In this document: positions 27,047 through 36,732 of the stretch, piece by piece
Position numbering within the stretch: position 1 is the first letter of the stretch
Layout of the letters: each line of letters opens with the position of its first letter
Origin: Terriglobia bacterium
Lineage (GTDB): Bacteria; Acidobacteriota; Terriglobia; Terriglobales; Acidobacteriaceae
DNA length: 64,000 nt
Assembly: GCA_020072585.1 (NCBI GenBank)
Contig: JAIQGL010000012.1
Location: 1 to 64,000 of the forward strand
Reading direction: 5' to 3'
Translations under genes and position numbers: made by a program
Notes under the pieces: generated by a model
The model's input: the letters and a program-made list of their open reading frames with translations, nothing else
The model's database searches: none
Told to the model about the DNA's origin: nothing

Positions 27047-27880
27047 ATGTCAGGCAGCGCAAACCAAAACCATGAACTCCATGCTCAGCAGCACATTCGC
27101 CGGATGCGAGGCGGCTCTCAATCTCAGCTTGTGCGCGCTTCCGATGGCCATTACTACATCATCAAGCTTCAGGGCAACCCACAACATACGCGAGTTCTGG
27201 CCAATGAGTTTATCGCCAGCAGACTCGGGCGATATCTTCGTTTGCCGATGCCTGAAGTGGCAGTAATTTACGTCTCAGATTGGCTGATCGAGAACACCCC
27301 GGATCTGCGCTTTGACGTGGCTGGACTGGCAACGCCTTGCCGCAGTGGCCTCCAGTTTGGTTCGCGCTACGTGGCCGATCCCGAGACGGATATGATCTTC
27401 GATTATCTTCCCGAATCTCTCATGCTCGAAAAGACCCGCAATTTGCATGACCTTGCGCGCGTGCTCGTGCTCGACAAGTGGGCCGGTAACGCCGATGGCC
27501 GACAAGTGGTATTCACCAAACCAGCTACGGCGCGGAAGTACAGCGCGAGCTTCATCGACCAAGGCTATTGCTTTAACTGCTCCGAGTGGAATTTTCCCGA
27601 TTCTCCGCTCAGAGGAGTCTTTGCCCGCAATTCGGTCTATCAGCATGTGACCGGATGGGACTCGTTCGAGCCTGTCCTTAGCCGCGCCGAGCAGATGGAC
27701 ACCGCCGAGCTTTGGGAACTCACGGAAGGTCTGCCGGAAGAATGGTGGTCACGCTACGGCTCCGCTTCTGACCTGGCCCGCTTAATCGAAACCCTTCATC
27801 AGCGCCGTTCATCTATCCGCGACCTCATCCTGGCTTTTCGCAACTCCAGCCGCAGCCCATTTCCTAACTGGAAGGGATAG
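27047..27880 (+). CDS. HipA-like kinase-fold protein
   Basis: A 277-residue protein. DGHYYIIKLQGN has a nucleotide-lysine strand, followed by NEFIASRLGRYLRLPMPEVA, the helix and ELxxSRLG/Pro motif of HipA-like kinases. It continues with LVLDKWAGNADGRQVVF (catalytic-loop-like D-W-x-x-N-x-D) and ASFIDQGYCFN (metal-binding Asp). This matches the shorter HipA-like family rather than full HipA. SD AGGAG at 27036 supports ATG 27047. No HipB-type antitoxin is adjacent, so a toxin role is unproven. Confidence 0.75.
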   Translation: MSGSANQNHELHAQQHIRRMRGGSQSQLVRASDGHYYIIKLQGNPQHTRVLANEFIASRLGRYLRLPMPEVAVIYVSDWLIENTPDLRFDVAGLATPCRSGLQFGSRYVADPETDMIFDYLPESLMLEKTRNLHDLARVLVLDKWAGNADGRQVVFTKPATARKYSASFIDQGYCFNCSEWNFPDSPLRGVFARNSVYQHVTGWDSFEPVLSRAEQMDTAELWELTEGLPEEWWSRYGSASDLARLIETLHQRRSSIRDLILAFRNSSRSPFPNWKG

Positions 27881-28391
27881 CTGGCTTGTCCGGCTCCATT
27901 CTTCACCAATGGCCTTCCGTTTTCCCTCCATTACAGTAGCGCCTCGATTCTTGACCAGCATTGTCTCTCGTTCCTGGCCAGACTTGTTCACCCCGACTCT
28001 CACGCAATTTTTCACAACAACGGCCAGACAGCAATGGCAGAAACAGTTATCCCCGTTCACACCACGCTTTTTGCCGTCTCGCCCTGTCAAGGTCCCAGAT
28101 GACTTCCCGCTTGTGTTTGTTGTTTCTGGAATGGTGCTTGGTTGATTCAGCCCGTTCTCATCTCTCCCGCCAAATGCCGCTCACGCTTCGCCTGTGGTCA
28201 GGCTCTCCGGCTCCGGGGAATGCACCCCTCCCGCCAACGATACCCCATATTGTCAGTCGGTTTGCTTCCCATCTGCGGCCTGCCGCGCTCCCGGTTTGGC
28301 CTCTGCCCTGCCTTCTGCGGTTGTTTTTTTCTGCTAGCGCCGAGATGAAAGAAAAAAATCAATCCTCGAAAGAGGGACAGGAGAAATCATC
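27881..28391. other. CT-rich gene-free leader of ssb
   Basis: No supportable gene is seen in these 511 bases; short frames have low-complexity products. The end contains TTTTTTTCT (28324-28332) pairing with AGAAAAAAA (28350-28358), then GGACAGGAG as ribosome site. Confidence 0.55.
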
Positions 28392-28769
28392 ATGAGAACG
28401 AACACGAATTCAACTCGCAACGCATCCACCAACAATAAGAACAATCACCAGCAGAAGTCCTTCAGCAACAATCTGGTAATCCTGACCGGCAACCTCGGCG
28501 CAGACGCGACTTTCTTCGGGGCGAATGACAGTGCTGCCTCGTTCCGCATGGCCACCAAGAGCAACTTTGGCGAAAAAGAATATGTCGAGTGGCACTCCGT
28601 GGTCGCCTTCCGCGAGCTGGCCAAGGAAGTCGTTGAGAAATGCACCAAAGGCCGCTTCATCAAGGTCTACGGCTACCTGCATCACAGCCAGACCGGAAGC
28701 GAGGACGCCCCACAGTTTAAAACCGAAGTCGTTGCGACCGGAATCAAGTACCTGGACCGCAAGAAGTAA
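28392..28769 (+). CDS. ssb: Single-stranded DNA-binding protein (SSB)
   Basis: A 125-residue protein with an Asn-rich N-terminal tail (about 1-22), then an OB-fold of the SSB type: NNLVILTGNLGADATFF, FRMATKSNF, EYVEWHSVVAFRELA, and KGRFIKVYGYLHH. It lacks the long acidic C-terminal tail of chromosomal SSB, ending in KYLDRKK. It would bind ssDNA during conjugative transfer or element replication. Element SSBs of this kind are common on ICEs. A strong terminator follows. Confidence 0.92.
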   Translation: MRTNTNSTRNASTNNKNNHQQKSFSNNLVILTGNLGADATFFGANDSAASFRMATKSNFGEKEYVEWHSVVAFRELAKEVVEKCTKGRFIKVYGYLHHSQTGSEDAPQFKTEVVATGIKYLDRKK

Positions 28770-28775
28770 AGCTAC

Positions 28776-28804
28776 GGGGCGTAGCCCAGAAGCGGCTACG
28801 CCCC
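28776..28804 (+). terminator. Terminator after ssb
   Basis: GGGGCGTAGCC (28776-28786), 7-base loop, GGCTACGCCCC (28794-28804), followed by TCCATTTT. Confidence 0.85.
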
Positions 28805-28821
28805 TCCATTTTCAGTCCCGC

Positions 28822-29157
28822 TCAGTACGGGACCTTGTTCATTGATGCATAACGTGTACCGCACTCCGTTCGGCAGAACTGTTGAGTCCGATCACTCCTC
28901 ATCCGTGCTGGCAAAGAGTCATCGAAGAACGACCTACCCTCGTTTAATCTGCGGAGATCATCTAACGCCGTCTGATCGTCGATGGTGTCCTTCCATGATG
29001 CGACCGTTCCAATGAGGTAGCGATCAGCGCCGAGGTGCCGCAGCAAGTCTAAAAGCTGGTCTTGTCTTGGGCTTTCCGGCAGCACCTTGGGATCACCCCT
29101 GAGCCGAACAATGGCGCGGATTATCTCCGCCATGATTTGCGGGGTCAGTTCGTCCAT
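28822..29157 (-). CDS. Hypothetical protein
   Basis: A 111-residue protein from ATG 29157 (MDELTPQIMAEIIRAIVRLR), mostly helical and rich in Asp/Arg, ending with two Cys (QFCRTECGTRY). The open frame extends to 29637, but that part lies over a better plus-strand gene and was left out. No ribosome site is evident. The family is not recognised. Confidence 0.5.
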   Translation of the reverse strand: MDELTPQIMAEIIRAIVRLRGDPKVLPESPRQDQLLDLLRHLGADRYLIGTVASWKDTIDDQTALDDLRRLNEGRSFFDDSLPARMRSDRTQQFCRTECGTRYASMNKVPY

Positions 29158-29305
29158 TGGTTCGTAGCATAGCAAGGCGGGCCGCAGTAGAATGAAAAAT
29201 CGAGAGGAATCTTCCCAATGAAAATTTGACGTGACTGATGTCGAACGTGAATGCAACCGAGCAATAGCGAAGGTCGGCAATAACTCTGTTGCGGTAAAAT
29301 GAGAC

Positions 29306-29608
29306 ATGACTACTCCGTCAGAAAAGATGCAGCTTGATTCACAGGACAAAACAGTACTGTACATCGTTGAGGTGGGTAATTTGGAAGGGGTACAGCAAGA
29401 GGTCGCAATTAGGACTTTGGCGTGGAAGCAGAAATCAGATGGCAATTTTCCCGTGACGGGGGACACGATTACCGCCTTCGGTAAACAGTTCATGGTCGTT
29501 GGAACCTTCGGCAACAAGATTCTTGTAAAAGCCTCCTTAGACGGCAAAGGTGTGAACGAGGGAGAGCGCGTTGGAACTTTCAATATTCGTCGGGTAACAG
29601 AATCGTAG
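29306..29608 (+). CDS. Small hypothetical protein, probably beta-rich
   Basis: A 100-residue protein with alternating strands (TVLYIVEVGNLEG; DTITAFGKQFMVVGTFGNKI) suggesting an OB- or SH3-like barrel. No signal peptide. No family recognised. The start is ATG 29306; no clear ribosome site. It is divergent from 28822-29157. Confidence 0.55.
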   Translation: MTTPSEKMQLDSQDKTVLYIVEVGNLEGVQQEVAIRTLAWKQKSDGNFPVTGDTITAFGKQFMVVGTFGNKILVKASLDGKGVNEGERVGTFNIRRVTES

Positions 29609-29874
29609 TCGCCTCTCTGTGCCTTCATCATCCTCACCTTCCGTGATCATCCAGATCTTGGTCCCTGTTCTCAGGTGATAGGCAGCCAAAGCTGCGCGGG
29701 ATACGCTCGGCGGGCCGCGACGGCGGTTTTTAGTGCCATAGATCGATGGCGCTGCCGGGCCGGCGCTATAAATTTCGCTTAGGCCCGAGTGTGAGAACTC
29801 TGGTCAAATTAAAGGCCTCCGAAGACTTGTGAAGTGGCTTCATGATTGTCTGACCGGGATATAATCAGCTCACC

Positions 29875-30652
29875 ATGCAACATCCTTTCCTGCCACACCA
29901 CTTCTCTGATCAACCCAAGTCTAAGAGTTGGTTTCTAACCGAACCTCAAATGAAGTTTGTGACGGCGGTTCTCTCGCTGGCCGTGGTTCTGATTAGCGTC
30001 TTCGGGCACCAGCGGAAAGACGTCATAGCTTTGCTGGTCATAGTGCCGGGTGCGGTGCTTATCTTGAGCGTCTTTCCCGCTCTCGTTAACGGCATCAAAA
30101 GGTTCTTTAGGCGTGGCCGCCAAAAGAGATTTGTGCAGGCGCAATACCCGCGCTTACAGCGTCTGAATGAACGCCTCGTGCCGCTACGCGGATCAGAACG
30201 ATGGGCGATCTCTCCGGGCTATCCTGTATTCCGCATCGGCTTATCAGCACGATATTGTGACAAGGATTCTAGGCTCAGATTACATCTGGACATGGATGCA
30301 GTGTTATAGCTCTGCGCTGAATGACGAGCAGCCGCGTTCCTTTATGGGTTTCATGCGCCTGTGTAATCAATTCACCGCCATACTTGCGGAATATAACCGT
30401 AATTATGTGCTCAAGGCGCAAAAGGGATTGGAACAGAACCCGTTTCCCCAGGAACACGTTGTGGACCAACTTGAGACGTTCCGCGACGATTTCAATCATT
30501 ATTTGCGCGAGGTCGAGGAATGGGCCAACGGAGTGACAGCCTCAGCTTTGGTAATCGAAACTGATTTGCATAGCAGCCCACAAGTCTCTCCGTGCAATTA
30601 TTTTGAGAGGGTCAAGACGTTTCGCAAAAACAAAGTTGCCAACGTAAGTTAA
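29875..30652 (+). pseudogene. Membrane protein gene with a frameshift
   Basis: Two overlapping frames (29875-30309 and 30167-30652) appear to be one gene. The first gives two transmembrane helices (about residues 27-46 and 49-70) and a basic stretch up to LQRLNERLV. The second continues with RYADQNDGRSLRAILYSA and a long helical part. Removing one C near 30181 would join them. The soluble part contains many Tyr/Trp and acidic residues; no known domain. It may be two coupled genes, but a lesion is more likely. Confidence 0.55.
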
Positions 30653-30768
30653 TGAACAAGCAAAAGTAGGCTCCGCCTTGAATATTTTAAAAAGAGATGA
30701 GTTATCCACAGACCCGCATATTGACTGGCGGTTTCGTCCTATTCAATACTCGCACCACAGGAGGAAAA

Positions 30769-31059
30769 ATGTTCGCCTTGGGGATGGAGCCGACTGTATT
30801 TACAACAAACACTGGAACGGAGCAGATCAAACAACATGATCCTGTGTTCAAATACGATGTAACAGGAACGGATAATCGTGACTATGTTCAATACCAAATC
30901 ATGATGACGAACAAGACGCATTGGTCTGTCCTCGATTGCATAGGCAATCAAATGATGACAGGTTATGAAACACCACTGAAAGCATTGCAAGCATTAGAAG
31001 CACACTTGAACAAAACATACGGATTCATTGCTGCACCAACAAACCAGATAACTCAATAA
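30769..31059 (+). CDS. Small hypothetical protein
   Basis: A 96-residue protein. ATG 30769 follows an excellent AGGAGG ribosome site, so the upstream ATG at 30697 is rejected as start. It contains DPVFKYDVTGTDNRDYVQYQ and a C-terminal helix (TPLKALQALEAHLNKTYGF). No family is recognised. It is the last gene before the integrase and runs convergent to it. Confidence 0.62.
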   Translation: MFALGMEPTVFTTNTGTEQIKQHDPVFKYDVTGTDNRDYVQYQIMMTNKTHWSVLDCIGNQMMTGYETPLKALQALEAHLNKTYGFIAAPTNQITQ

Positions 31060-31078
31060 GGCAATCGTCCGTAGTCCA

Positions 31079-32353
31079 TCAACCTGCATGAGCGGTTACT
31101 GCGGCTGGTATTGCGCTTGCAAACGCCGCCAAGTCGCTTGCGCTCACTCGTGCCGCCACATCCTTATTGCGCACGGCCTTCAGATACACCATGGTTGAGG
31201 CCAGATCACTGTGCCCGAGCCATAATTGCAGGGTGCGAATATCGCAGACATGGTCCTGTAAGTTGCGGGTTGCAAATGTATGGCGGAATTTGTGCAGAAA
31301 CCAGTTCGAGCAGTACTCCCCGTCTGCGCATTTGTTCCCATGACGAGAGGTGCATCGACCGCAGTTCAGACCGGCCTTATAGGCAATCCGCTTCAGCTTC
31401 CATTCATGCTTTTTGTCCGGCTCGCCTTTCGTTGTCGGGAAGATCAGGTTATTCGGATTGTTTTCTTTCTGGCGCTCTTTGTGGGCCCTCAACTCAGCCA
31501 CCAGTGAGGCTGGAATCGGGATCTCGCGCTCTTCCTTGTTTTTCGGCTTAAACGCCCATTGCGTTTTAGCGGTAACCCGCACCGCATGACTGCGAAAATC
31601 CACATCTCGCCAGGTCGAATATCGAACTTCCTTATCGCGCATTCCCGTCAGGAGATAGAATAGGAACAAGGTTTTCTCCGCTGGCTGGCAAGCGCTAAAA
31701 AATGCCGTCAGGTCTTCCGGTTCATAGATCGGCCGTATCGGATCGACATATTTCGGCCAGTCGCGTTTGTGCAGTAATCCAGTGATGCCGTTCAGCTTCA
31801 GCAACTGGCAGACAATCACAGCGCGATTGTTCGCAGTACGCGGGCCGCAACCGAGGTCATAAATCTTGCGGATAAATCCGAGAATATCTTCCCGTGTGAC
31901 ATCGTGGAGATAGGTCTTCCGGCAGTTCTGGGCGAACAGTTCCAGGCAATGCTTGTATGCCCCGTAGGTCCTGGGCTCGCGTTGTGGCGGCTCGATTTCT
32001 TTGAGATAGGCTTTCACGGCATCCCAGACTCGGAGACCTTGGCCTTCTTCGCTTTCGGCCAGCACGATTCCGGCTTTGCCGGCATCAAGCTCAATGGCCT
32101 TGCGCCGCGCCTGCTCCAGCACTTCGCTCGAATCCTTAACACTCTGCCGGCGCCGAACACCATTCTCGTACCATTCAATGTAATAGGTGCCTTCGGCATG
32201 CCGCTCCGGGTTGCCATCCACCAGCACCCAATCTTGCTTCAGCTTATTGTTCTGCATCTGCGCAGGTGCGAAGCGCCACTTATCGGCTACTTTGACATAC
32301 TTGAGGATGTTGACCCGGCAAGAATACCCTTTGTGGTTTTGCGGTTTCGGCAC
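31079..32353 (-). CDS. Tyrosine recombinase integrase of the element
   Basis: A 424-residue site-specific recombinase. Catalytic residues in this numbering are R239 (LLTGMRDKEVR), H354-x-x-R357 (FLHKFRHTFATR), H381 (WLGHSDLAS) and Y390 (MVYLKAV). Between the R and the HxxR lies a Cys-rich insert (CGRCTSRHGNKCADGEYC) that may bind zinc. An N-terminal SAM-like core-binding domain spans about 110-200. The start is GTG 32353, with AGGAG 10 bases upstream; the frame also opens at a TTG at 32422. Its position 85 bases from the 3' end of tRNA-Ser is classic for tRNA-targeting ICE integrases. Confidence 0.92.
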   Translation of the reverse strand: MPKPQNHKGYSCRVNILKYVKVADKWRFAPAQMQNNKLKQDWVLVDGNPERHAEGTYYIEWYENGVRRRQSVKDSSEVLEQARRKAIELDAGKAGIVLAESEEGQGLRVWDAVKAYLKEIEPPQREPRTYGAYKHCLELFAQNCRKTYLHDVTREDILGFIRKIYDLGCGPRTANNRAVIVCQLLKLNGITGLLHKRDWPKYVDPIRPIYEPEDLTAFFSACQPAEKTLFLFYLLTGMRDKEVRYSTWRDVDFRSHAVRVTAKTQWAFKPKNKEEREIPIPASLVAELRAHKERQKENNPNNLIFPTTKGEPDKKHEWKLKRIAYKAGLNCGRCTSRHGNKCADGEYCSNWFLHKFRHTFATRNLQDHVCDIRTLQLWLGHSDLASTMVYLKAVRNKDVAARVSASDLAAFASAIPAAVTAHAG

Positions 32354-32431
32354 GGCTGGTAGGCTCCTGTCTGTTCTTTCAGCTACAGACAGGATGATAG
32401 ACAGGAAGGCATCTAAATACAAGAAAATAAT

Positions 32432-32527
<96 letters not shown>

Positions 32528-32595
32528 GCGCCGTGAAAACTTTGTGGTCTTGCTGACCATTTTATCAGGTGCGTGCAGCTATCGGGTGTAACGGT

Positions 32596-35097
32596 CTATT
32601 CGTGGCGCAGCGCCTCCGTTGGATCAACCTTCATGGCCCGGTGAGCGGGTATGTAGCAGGCAAGCATGGCAACGGCGGTGAGCAGGGCGGCGACCATGGT
32701 GAAGGTCAATGGATCAGTCGGCTTTACGCCGAATAGCATGCTCCCCATAAGGCGGGTGAGCCCAAAGGCGCCGGTCACGCCCAATATGATGCCGGCCAGC
32801 GTCATTTGCGCGCCATCTTTCATCACCAGGCGAAGCACATCCAGCTTCTGCGCACCCAGAGCCATGCGCACGCCAATCTCCTTGGTGCGTTGACCCACCA
32901 TATAAGAGAGCACACCGTAAATCCCGATGCTGGCCAGTAAGAGTGCCAGCAACGCAAAGACGCCGAGCAGTGACATGGTAAAGCGCTTGTTGGAAATGGT
33001 GTTGGCTACGGTCTTTGCCATGTCCTCAGGGTTGTGAATTACGAGTTCTGAATTGAACTCAAGCACCCGGCTGCGTAACGCAGCCAGACTTGTAGCACCC
33101 GCCGATTTTTGGCGGACAAACACGTCCGCATCCAGCCCGCCGCGCTTCAAGTCTTTGTCCGATATCTGCGCGAAAGGCAAGTAGAACTGTGCGCGCAGGG
33201 CATCTGCTCCATCATTCGCCAGCCCCCACTGGTTCACGTGACCTATCACGCCAATAATCTGCGGGTTGGGAGTCTTGTCTGGATCGGCTGCATTGGTATT
33301 GAAATCAAGATACTGGCCGATGGGATCACTATCGGGGAAATATTTTGCCGCCAGACTCTCATCAATCACCACAACGGCGGGAGCTTTTTCATTGTCAGCG
33401 ACGGTGAAAAAGCGTCCTCGCTTCAGGGGAATCTGCATGACCTGCAGATAATCCGGTTCCACCACATATTGGATCGCCATGGGAAGGTCACTCAAGTGCA
33501 ACGGTTTGGGCTTGCCTACGAACCAGAAATCGCTTTCATTGTCGCTGCCCATGGGATGGGCGCCGGCATTGAAGGACACAGACTCAACTCCGGACGTGGA
33601 GGCCAGTTTGTCATGAATCTGGCGATAGGCGGCCCGAATAGCGTCAGCAGATTGTGCTTTATAGGAAGCAGGGCCTGAAGCCTGGAATGTAGTAACGTTT
33701 TGAGGATTAAACCCCGGATCGAGCCCCCAAAGCTGGACCAGCGTGCGAATCATCAGGCCGGCTCCGATGAGCAATACGAGAGCCATGGCCATTTCACCAA
33801 CAACAAAAACGGCCTGGGCGCTGCCGCGGACGCCGACCACGGCGCGCCCGGTTGCACTCAGCGTTCCGCCCGCGCTGCTGCGTACCGCTTTCCAGGCTGG
33901 AGCCAATCCAAAGACGAGGCCCGCCAGCATGGAAATTCCCAGCGTAAACAGCAACACGCGCAGATCAATGCCAATATCTTCCGCGCGCGGCAGAGTTCGC
34001 GGCACGGCGGCCAGTGCAGCGGCGGTGCCAAACTTGGCAAGAACCAGACCCAGGACTCCCCCGATCAGCGCAAGAAGGAGGCTTTCCGTCAGGAGCTGGC
34101 GGACCACTCTCTGATATCCCGCGCCCAGCGCAATACGGATGGCGAATTCATGCTGCCGTGCGGTGGACCTGGCCAGTAAAAGATTTGCGACGTTCACGCA
34201 GGAGATCAGCAATACAAAGGCAACGGCGCCCAGCAAAACCAGCAGCACAGGCTGCATTTCGCCGACCATCTCTTCTTTCAGCGAAAGGATATTGGCTCTC
34301 TTATCTGAATCAATGTCTGGATAAGCGGCTGCCAGATCACGAGAGACGCGGTCCATATCTGCCCGCGCCTGTTCCAGTGTGACGCCGGGCTTGAGTCGTC
34401 CGATGCCGTCCAGTCCCCAGCCGGAAGCGCGCCCATTGTAAAACTTGGGCTCGTTGTATTCGCCTATGGGCGTGTATGCCTCAATCAGCGGTTCGCCGCG
34501 CTGGAAATTTTGTATGCGGAGATGAAAGCTTGAGGGCACAATGCCCACAACGGTGCGTCCCACATCGTCAAGGACCAGCCGCTGGCCAATGATGTCCGGC
34601 CGGGAACCGAACTTACGTCTCCACAGCGCTTCTGAGATCATCACGACCGGATTGGCGCCCAGGCTGTCTTCCTCGGCGGTGAAGGTCCGGCCCAGTAGAG
34701 GGTTCACACCCAGAATCTCAAAAAACCCGGCAGAAATCATTTCACCATGCAGGCGCTCAGGTTCTCCGCCTCCGGCCAGATTGAAGCCGACTCCGCGGTA
34801 CGCCGCCATGGACGAGAACGTGGTGTTCATCTTCCGCCAGTCGATAAAGTTCGGATAGGAAATGGACCCGTTCTTGAAATTGGGGATTTCCTGGAACATT
34901 GAGACCAGCTGATGGGGATCATGGAAAGGCAGCGGATTGAGCAACACGCCGTTCACCACGGAGAAGATCGCCGTGTTGGCGCCGATTCCGAGCGCCAGGG
35001 TCAGAATCGCAATCACGGAAAAGCCAGGCGACTTTGCCAGCACACGTGCGCCATAACGAAGGTCCTGAGGCAGGGAGGTGAACACGTTGTCAGACAT
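32596..35097 (-). CDS. ADOP-type FtsX/MacB permease (chromosomal)
   Basis: An 833-residue protein with the duplicated MacB_PCD-FtsX layout: first helix at about residues 25-48 ([20 protein letters not shown]), FtsX helices near 280-430, and a second set near 710-820 ending [15 protein letters not shown]. The tract [20 protein letters not shown] repeats as [19 protein letters not shown]. No ATPase partner is adjacent. It is likely an efflux or envelope-stress permease of unknown substrate; Acidobacteriota carry many paralogues. Confidence 0.93.
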   Translation of the reverse strand: MSDNVFTSLPQDLRYGARVLAKSPGFSVIAILTLALGIGANTAIFSVVNGVLLNPLPFHDPHQLVSMFQEIPNFKNGSISYPNFIDWRKMNTTFSSMAAYRGVGFNLAGGGEPERLHGEMISAGFFEILGVNPLLGRTFTAEEDSLGANPVVMISEALWRRKFGSRPDIIGQRLVLDDVGRTVVGIVPSSFHLRIQNFQRGEPLIEAYTPIGEYNEPKFYNGRASGWGLDGIGRLKPGVTLEQARADMDRVSRDLAAAYPDIDSDKRANILSLKEEMVGEMQPVLLVLLGAVAFVLLISCVNVANLLLARSTARQHEFAIRIALGAGYQRVVRQLLTESLLLALIGGVLGLVLAKFGTAAALAAVPRTLPRAEDIGIDLRVLLFTLGISMLAGLVFGLAPAWKAVRSSAGGTLSATGRAVVGVRGSAQAVFVVGEMAMALVLLIGAGLMIRTLVQLWGLDPGFNPQNVTTFQASGPASYKAQSADAIRAAYRQIHDKLASTSGVESVSFNAGAHPMGSDNESDFWFVGKPKPLHLSDLPMAIQYVVEPDYLQVMQIPLKRGRFFTVADNEKAPAVVVIDESLAAKYFPDSDPIGQYLDFNTNAADPDKTPNPQIIGVIGHVNQWGLANDGADALRAQFYLPFAQISDKDLKRGGLDADVFVRQKSAGATSLAALRSRVLEFNSELVIHNPEDMAKTVANTISNKRFTMSLLGVFALLALLLASIGIYGVLSYMVGQRTKEIGVRMALGAQKLDVLRLVMKDGAQMTLAGIILGVTGAFGLTRLMGSMLFGVKPTDPLTFTMVAALLTAVAMLACYIPAHRAMKVDPTEALRHE

Positions 35098-35128
35098 AAA
35101 GATATTGGACTGAAATTAGCTTTACTGG

Positions 35129-35698
<570 letters not shown>

Positions 35699-35737
35699 TC
35701 AACCCCGCAGTGTTTACCAGTCTCTAACTACTGATAA

Positions 35738-35760
35738 AGCGTCCAACCTAAGTGGACGCT
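35738..35760. repeat. 8-bp perfect stem-loop upstream of the secreted-protein gene
   Basis: AGCGTCCA (35738-35745), 7-base loop, TGGACGCT (35753-35760). It lies about 60 bases before the start codon and could be an operator or leader hairpin. Confidence 0.55.
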
Positions 35761-35819
35761 GGCGGGAAAAACCTCGCACTATATAGCCCGGACGGGCACT
35801 GAAACGAAGGAGCAACGAC

Positions 35820-36701
35820 ATGAACAGGAAATTTATTTTGGCGATGATGCTTGCCTCAGGCATGGCATTTGCGCAGACCGGCAGTGCTGGATCGACACCC
35901 GACCAGCAGCCAAGCCAGCAGCCAAGCCAGCAGCCATCGACAACCACTCCATCCACGACCGGCCAGACGCCTTCAACGGCCACCAGCACGAGCGACCAGC
36001 AGGCTTCCATGAAGGGCTGCTTGAAGCAGTCGGGCGGAAACTGGGTCCTTGCCGCCGACGACGGCCAGAGCGTCAACCTGCAAGGTGACAGCTCCATGCT
36101 GAAGCCCCATGACGGCCACCAGGTCCAGATCCAGGGATCGCGCGCCAGTGATGGCTCATTGCAGGTCAGCTCGGTGAACATGATTTCCGATTCCTGCACC
36201 AGTCATCAGGCTTCGAGTGCAGCGCCTGCCGCTTCCGATGCAGCGGCTCCGAGCAGCGCTGCCGCGCCAAGCACATCCACTCCTGACCAGAGCGCCGCTG
36301 CCGCCAGCGCTGCTCCGACTACTAACCCAAATAATGCGAATGCACCAGCAGCTACCACCAGCAATCCTGCGGGTGCGGCTACTGAAAGCGCCAGCGCTCC
36401 GGTAAATCCGCCGGCGCAGACGCCCAGCACAACCGATAACGCTGCTGCTGCCAGCAGCACGACCGCACAGAATCCTCCGGCCAGCACCACAACCGGAAAT
36501 GACCAGAATGCCGCTCCTGCAGCCAGCGCGACTGCTGACAAGAGCGCAACTTCTGCTGACAAGAGCGCCGCAACCACCGCGGATACAACTCCTGCTGACG
36601 CAGAACAGAAACTGCCCCAGACAGCTTCTCCGCTCCCGCTGCTTGGACTGCTGGGCTTCGGCTCCATAGCTGCCGGTTTCTTTAGCCGCAAAAAGAAATA
36701 A
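35820..36701 (+). CDS. Secreted low-complexity protein with OB-like domain and LPXTG-like C-terminal tail
   Basis: A 293-residue protein. A signal peptide (about residues 1-18) is followed by PSQQ repeats, then a small domain (about 62-120: MKGCLKQSGGNWVLAADDGQ, HDGHQVQIQG) resembling OB-fold DUF5818-type modules with paired Cys. A ~140-residue Ala/Ser/Thr/Pro tract follows. The end is LPQTASP, a hydrophobic helix, and RKKK: the shape of a sorting signal. GAAGGAG precedes the ATG. A terminator hairpin lies 39 bases after the stop. Function may be envelope or matrix; inferred. Confidence 0.75.
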   Translation: MNRKFILAMMLASGMAFAQTGSAGSTPDQQPSQQPSQQPSTTTPSTTGQTPSTATSTSDQQASMKGCLKQSGGNWVLAADDGQSVNLQGDSSMLKPHDGHQVQIQGSRASDGSLQVSSVNMISDSCTSHQASSAAPAASDAAAPSSAAAPSTSTPDQSAAAASAAPTTNPNNANAPAATTSNPAGAATESASAPVNPPAQTPSTTDNAAAASSTTAQNPPASTTTGNDQNAAPAASATADKSATSADKSAATTADTTPADAEQKLPQTASPLPLLGLLGFGSIAAGFFSRKKK

Positions 36702-36732
36702 CAAGGGTGAATTAAGATCGTCCGAATCAAGA

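Noticed and set aside
27047-27880. HipBA toxin-antitoxin pair
   Set aside because: The HipA-like gene has no adjacent HipB-type HTH gene, so only the kinase-like protein is reported.
27909-28395. Short plus-strand frames in the ssb leader
   Set aside because: CT-rich composition gives Ser/Pro/Leu/Arg-rich products with no ribosome sites.
29158-29637. Extension of the minus-strand gene 28822-29157 to 271 residues
   Set aside because: The extra part overlaps the better plus-strand gene 29306-29608 and has Ser/Thr/Pro-rich shadow composition.
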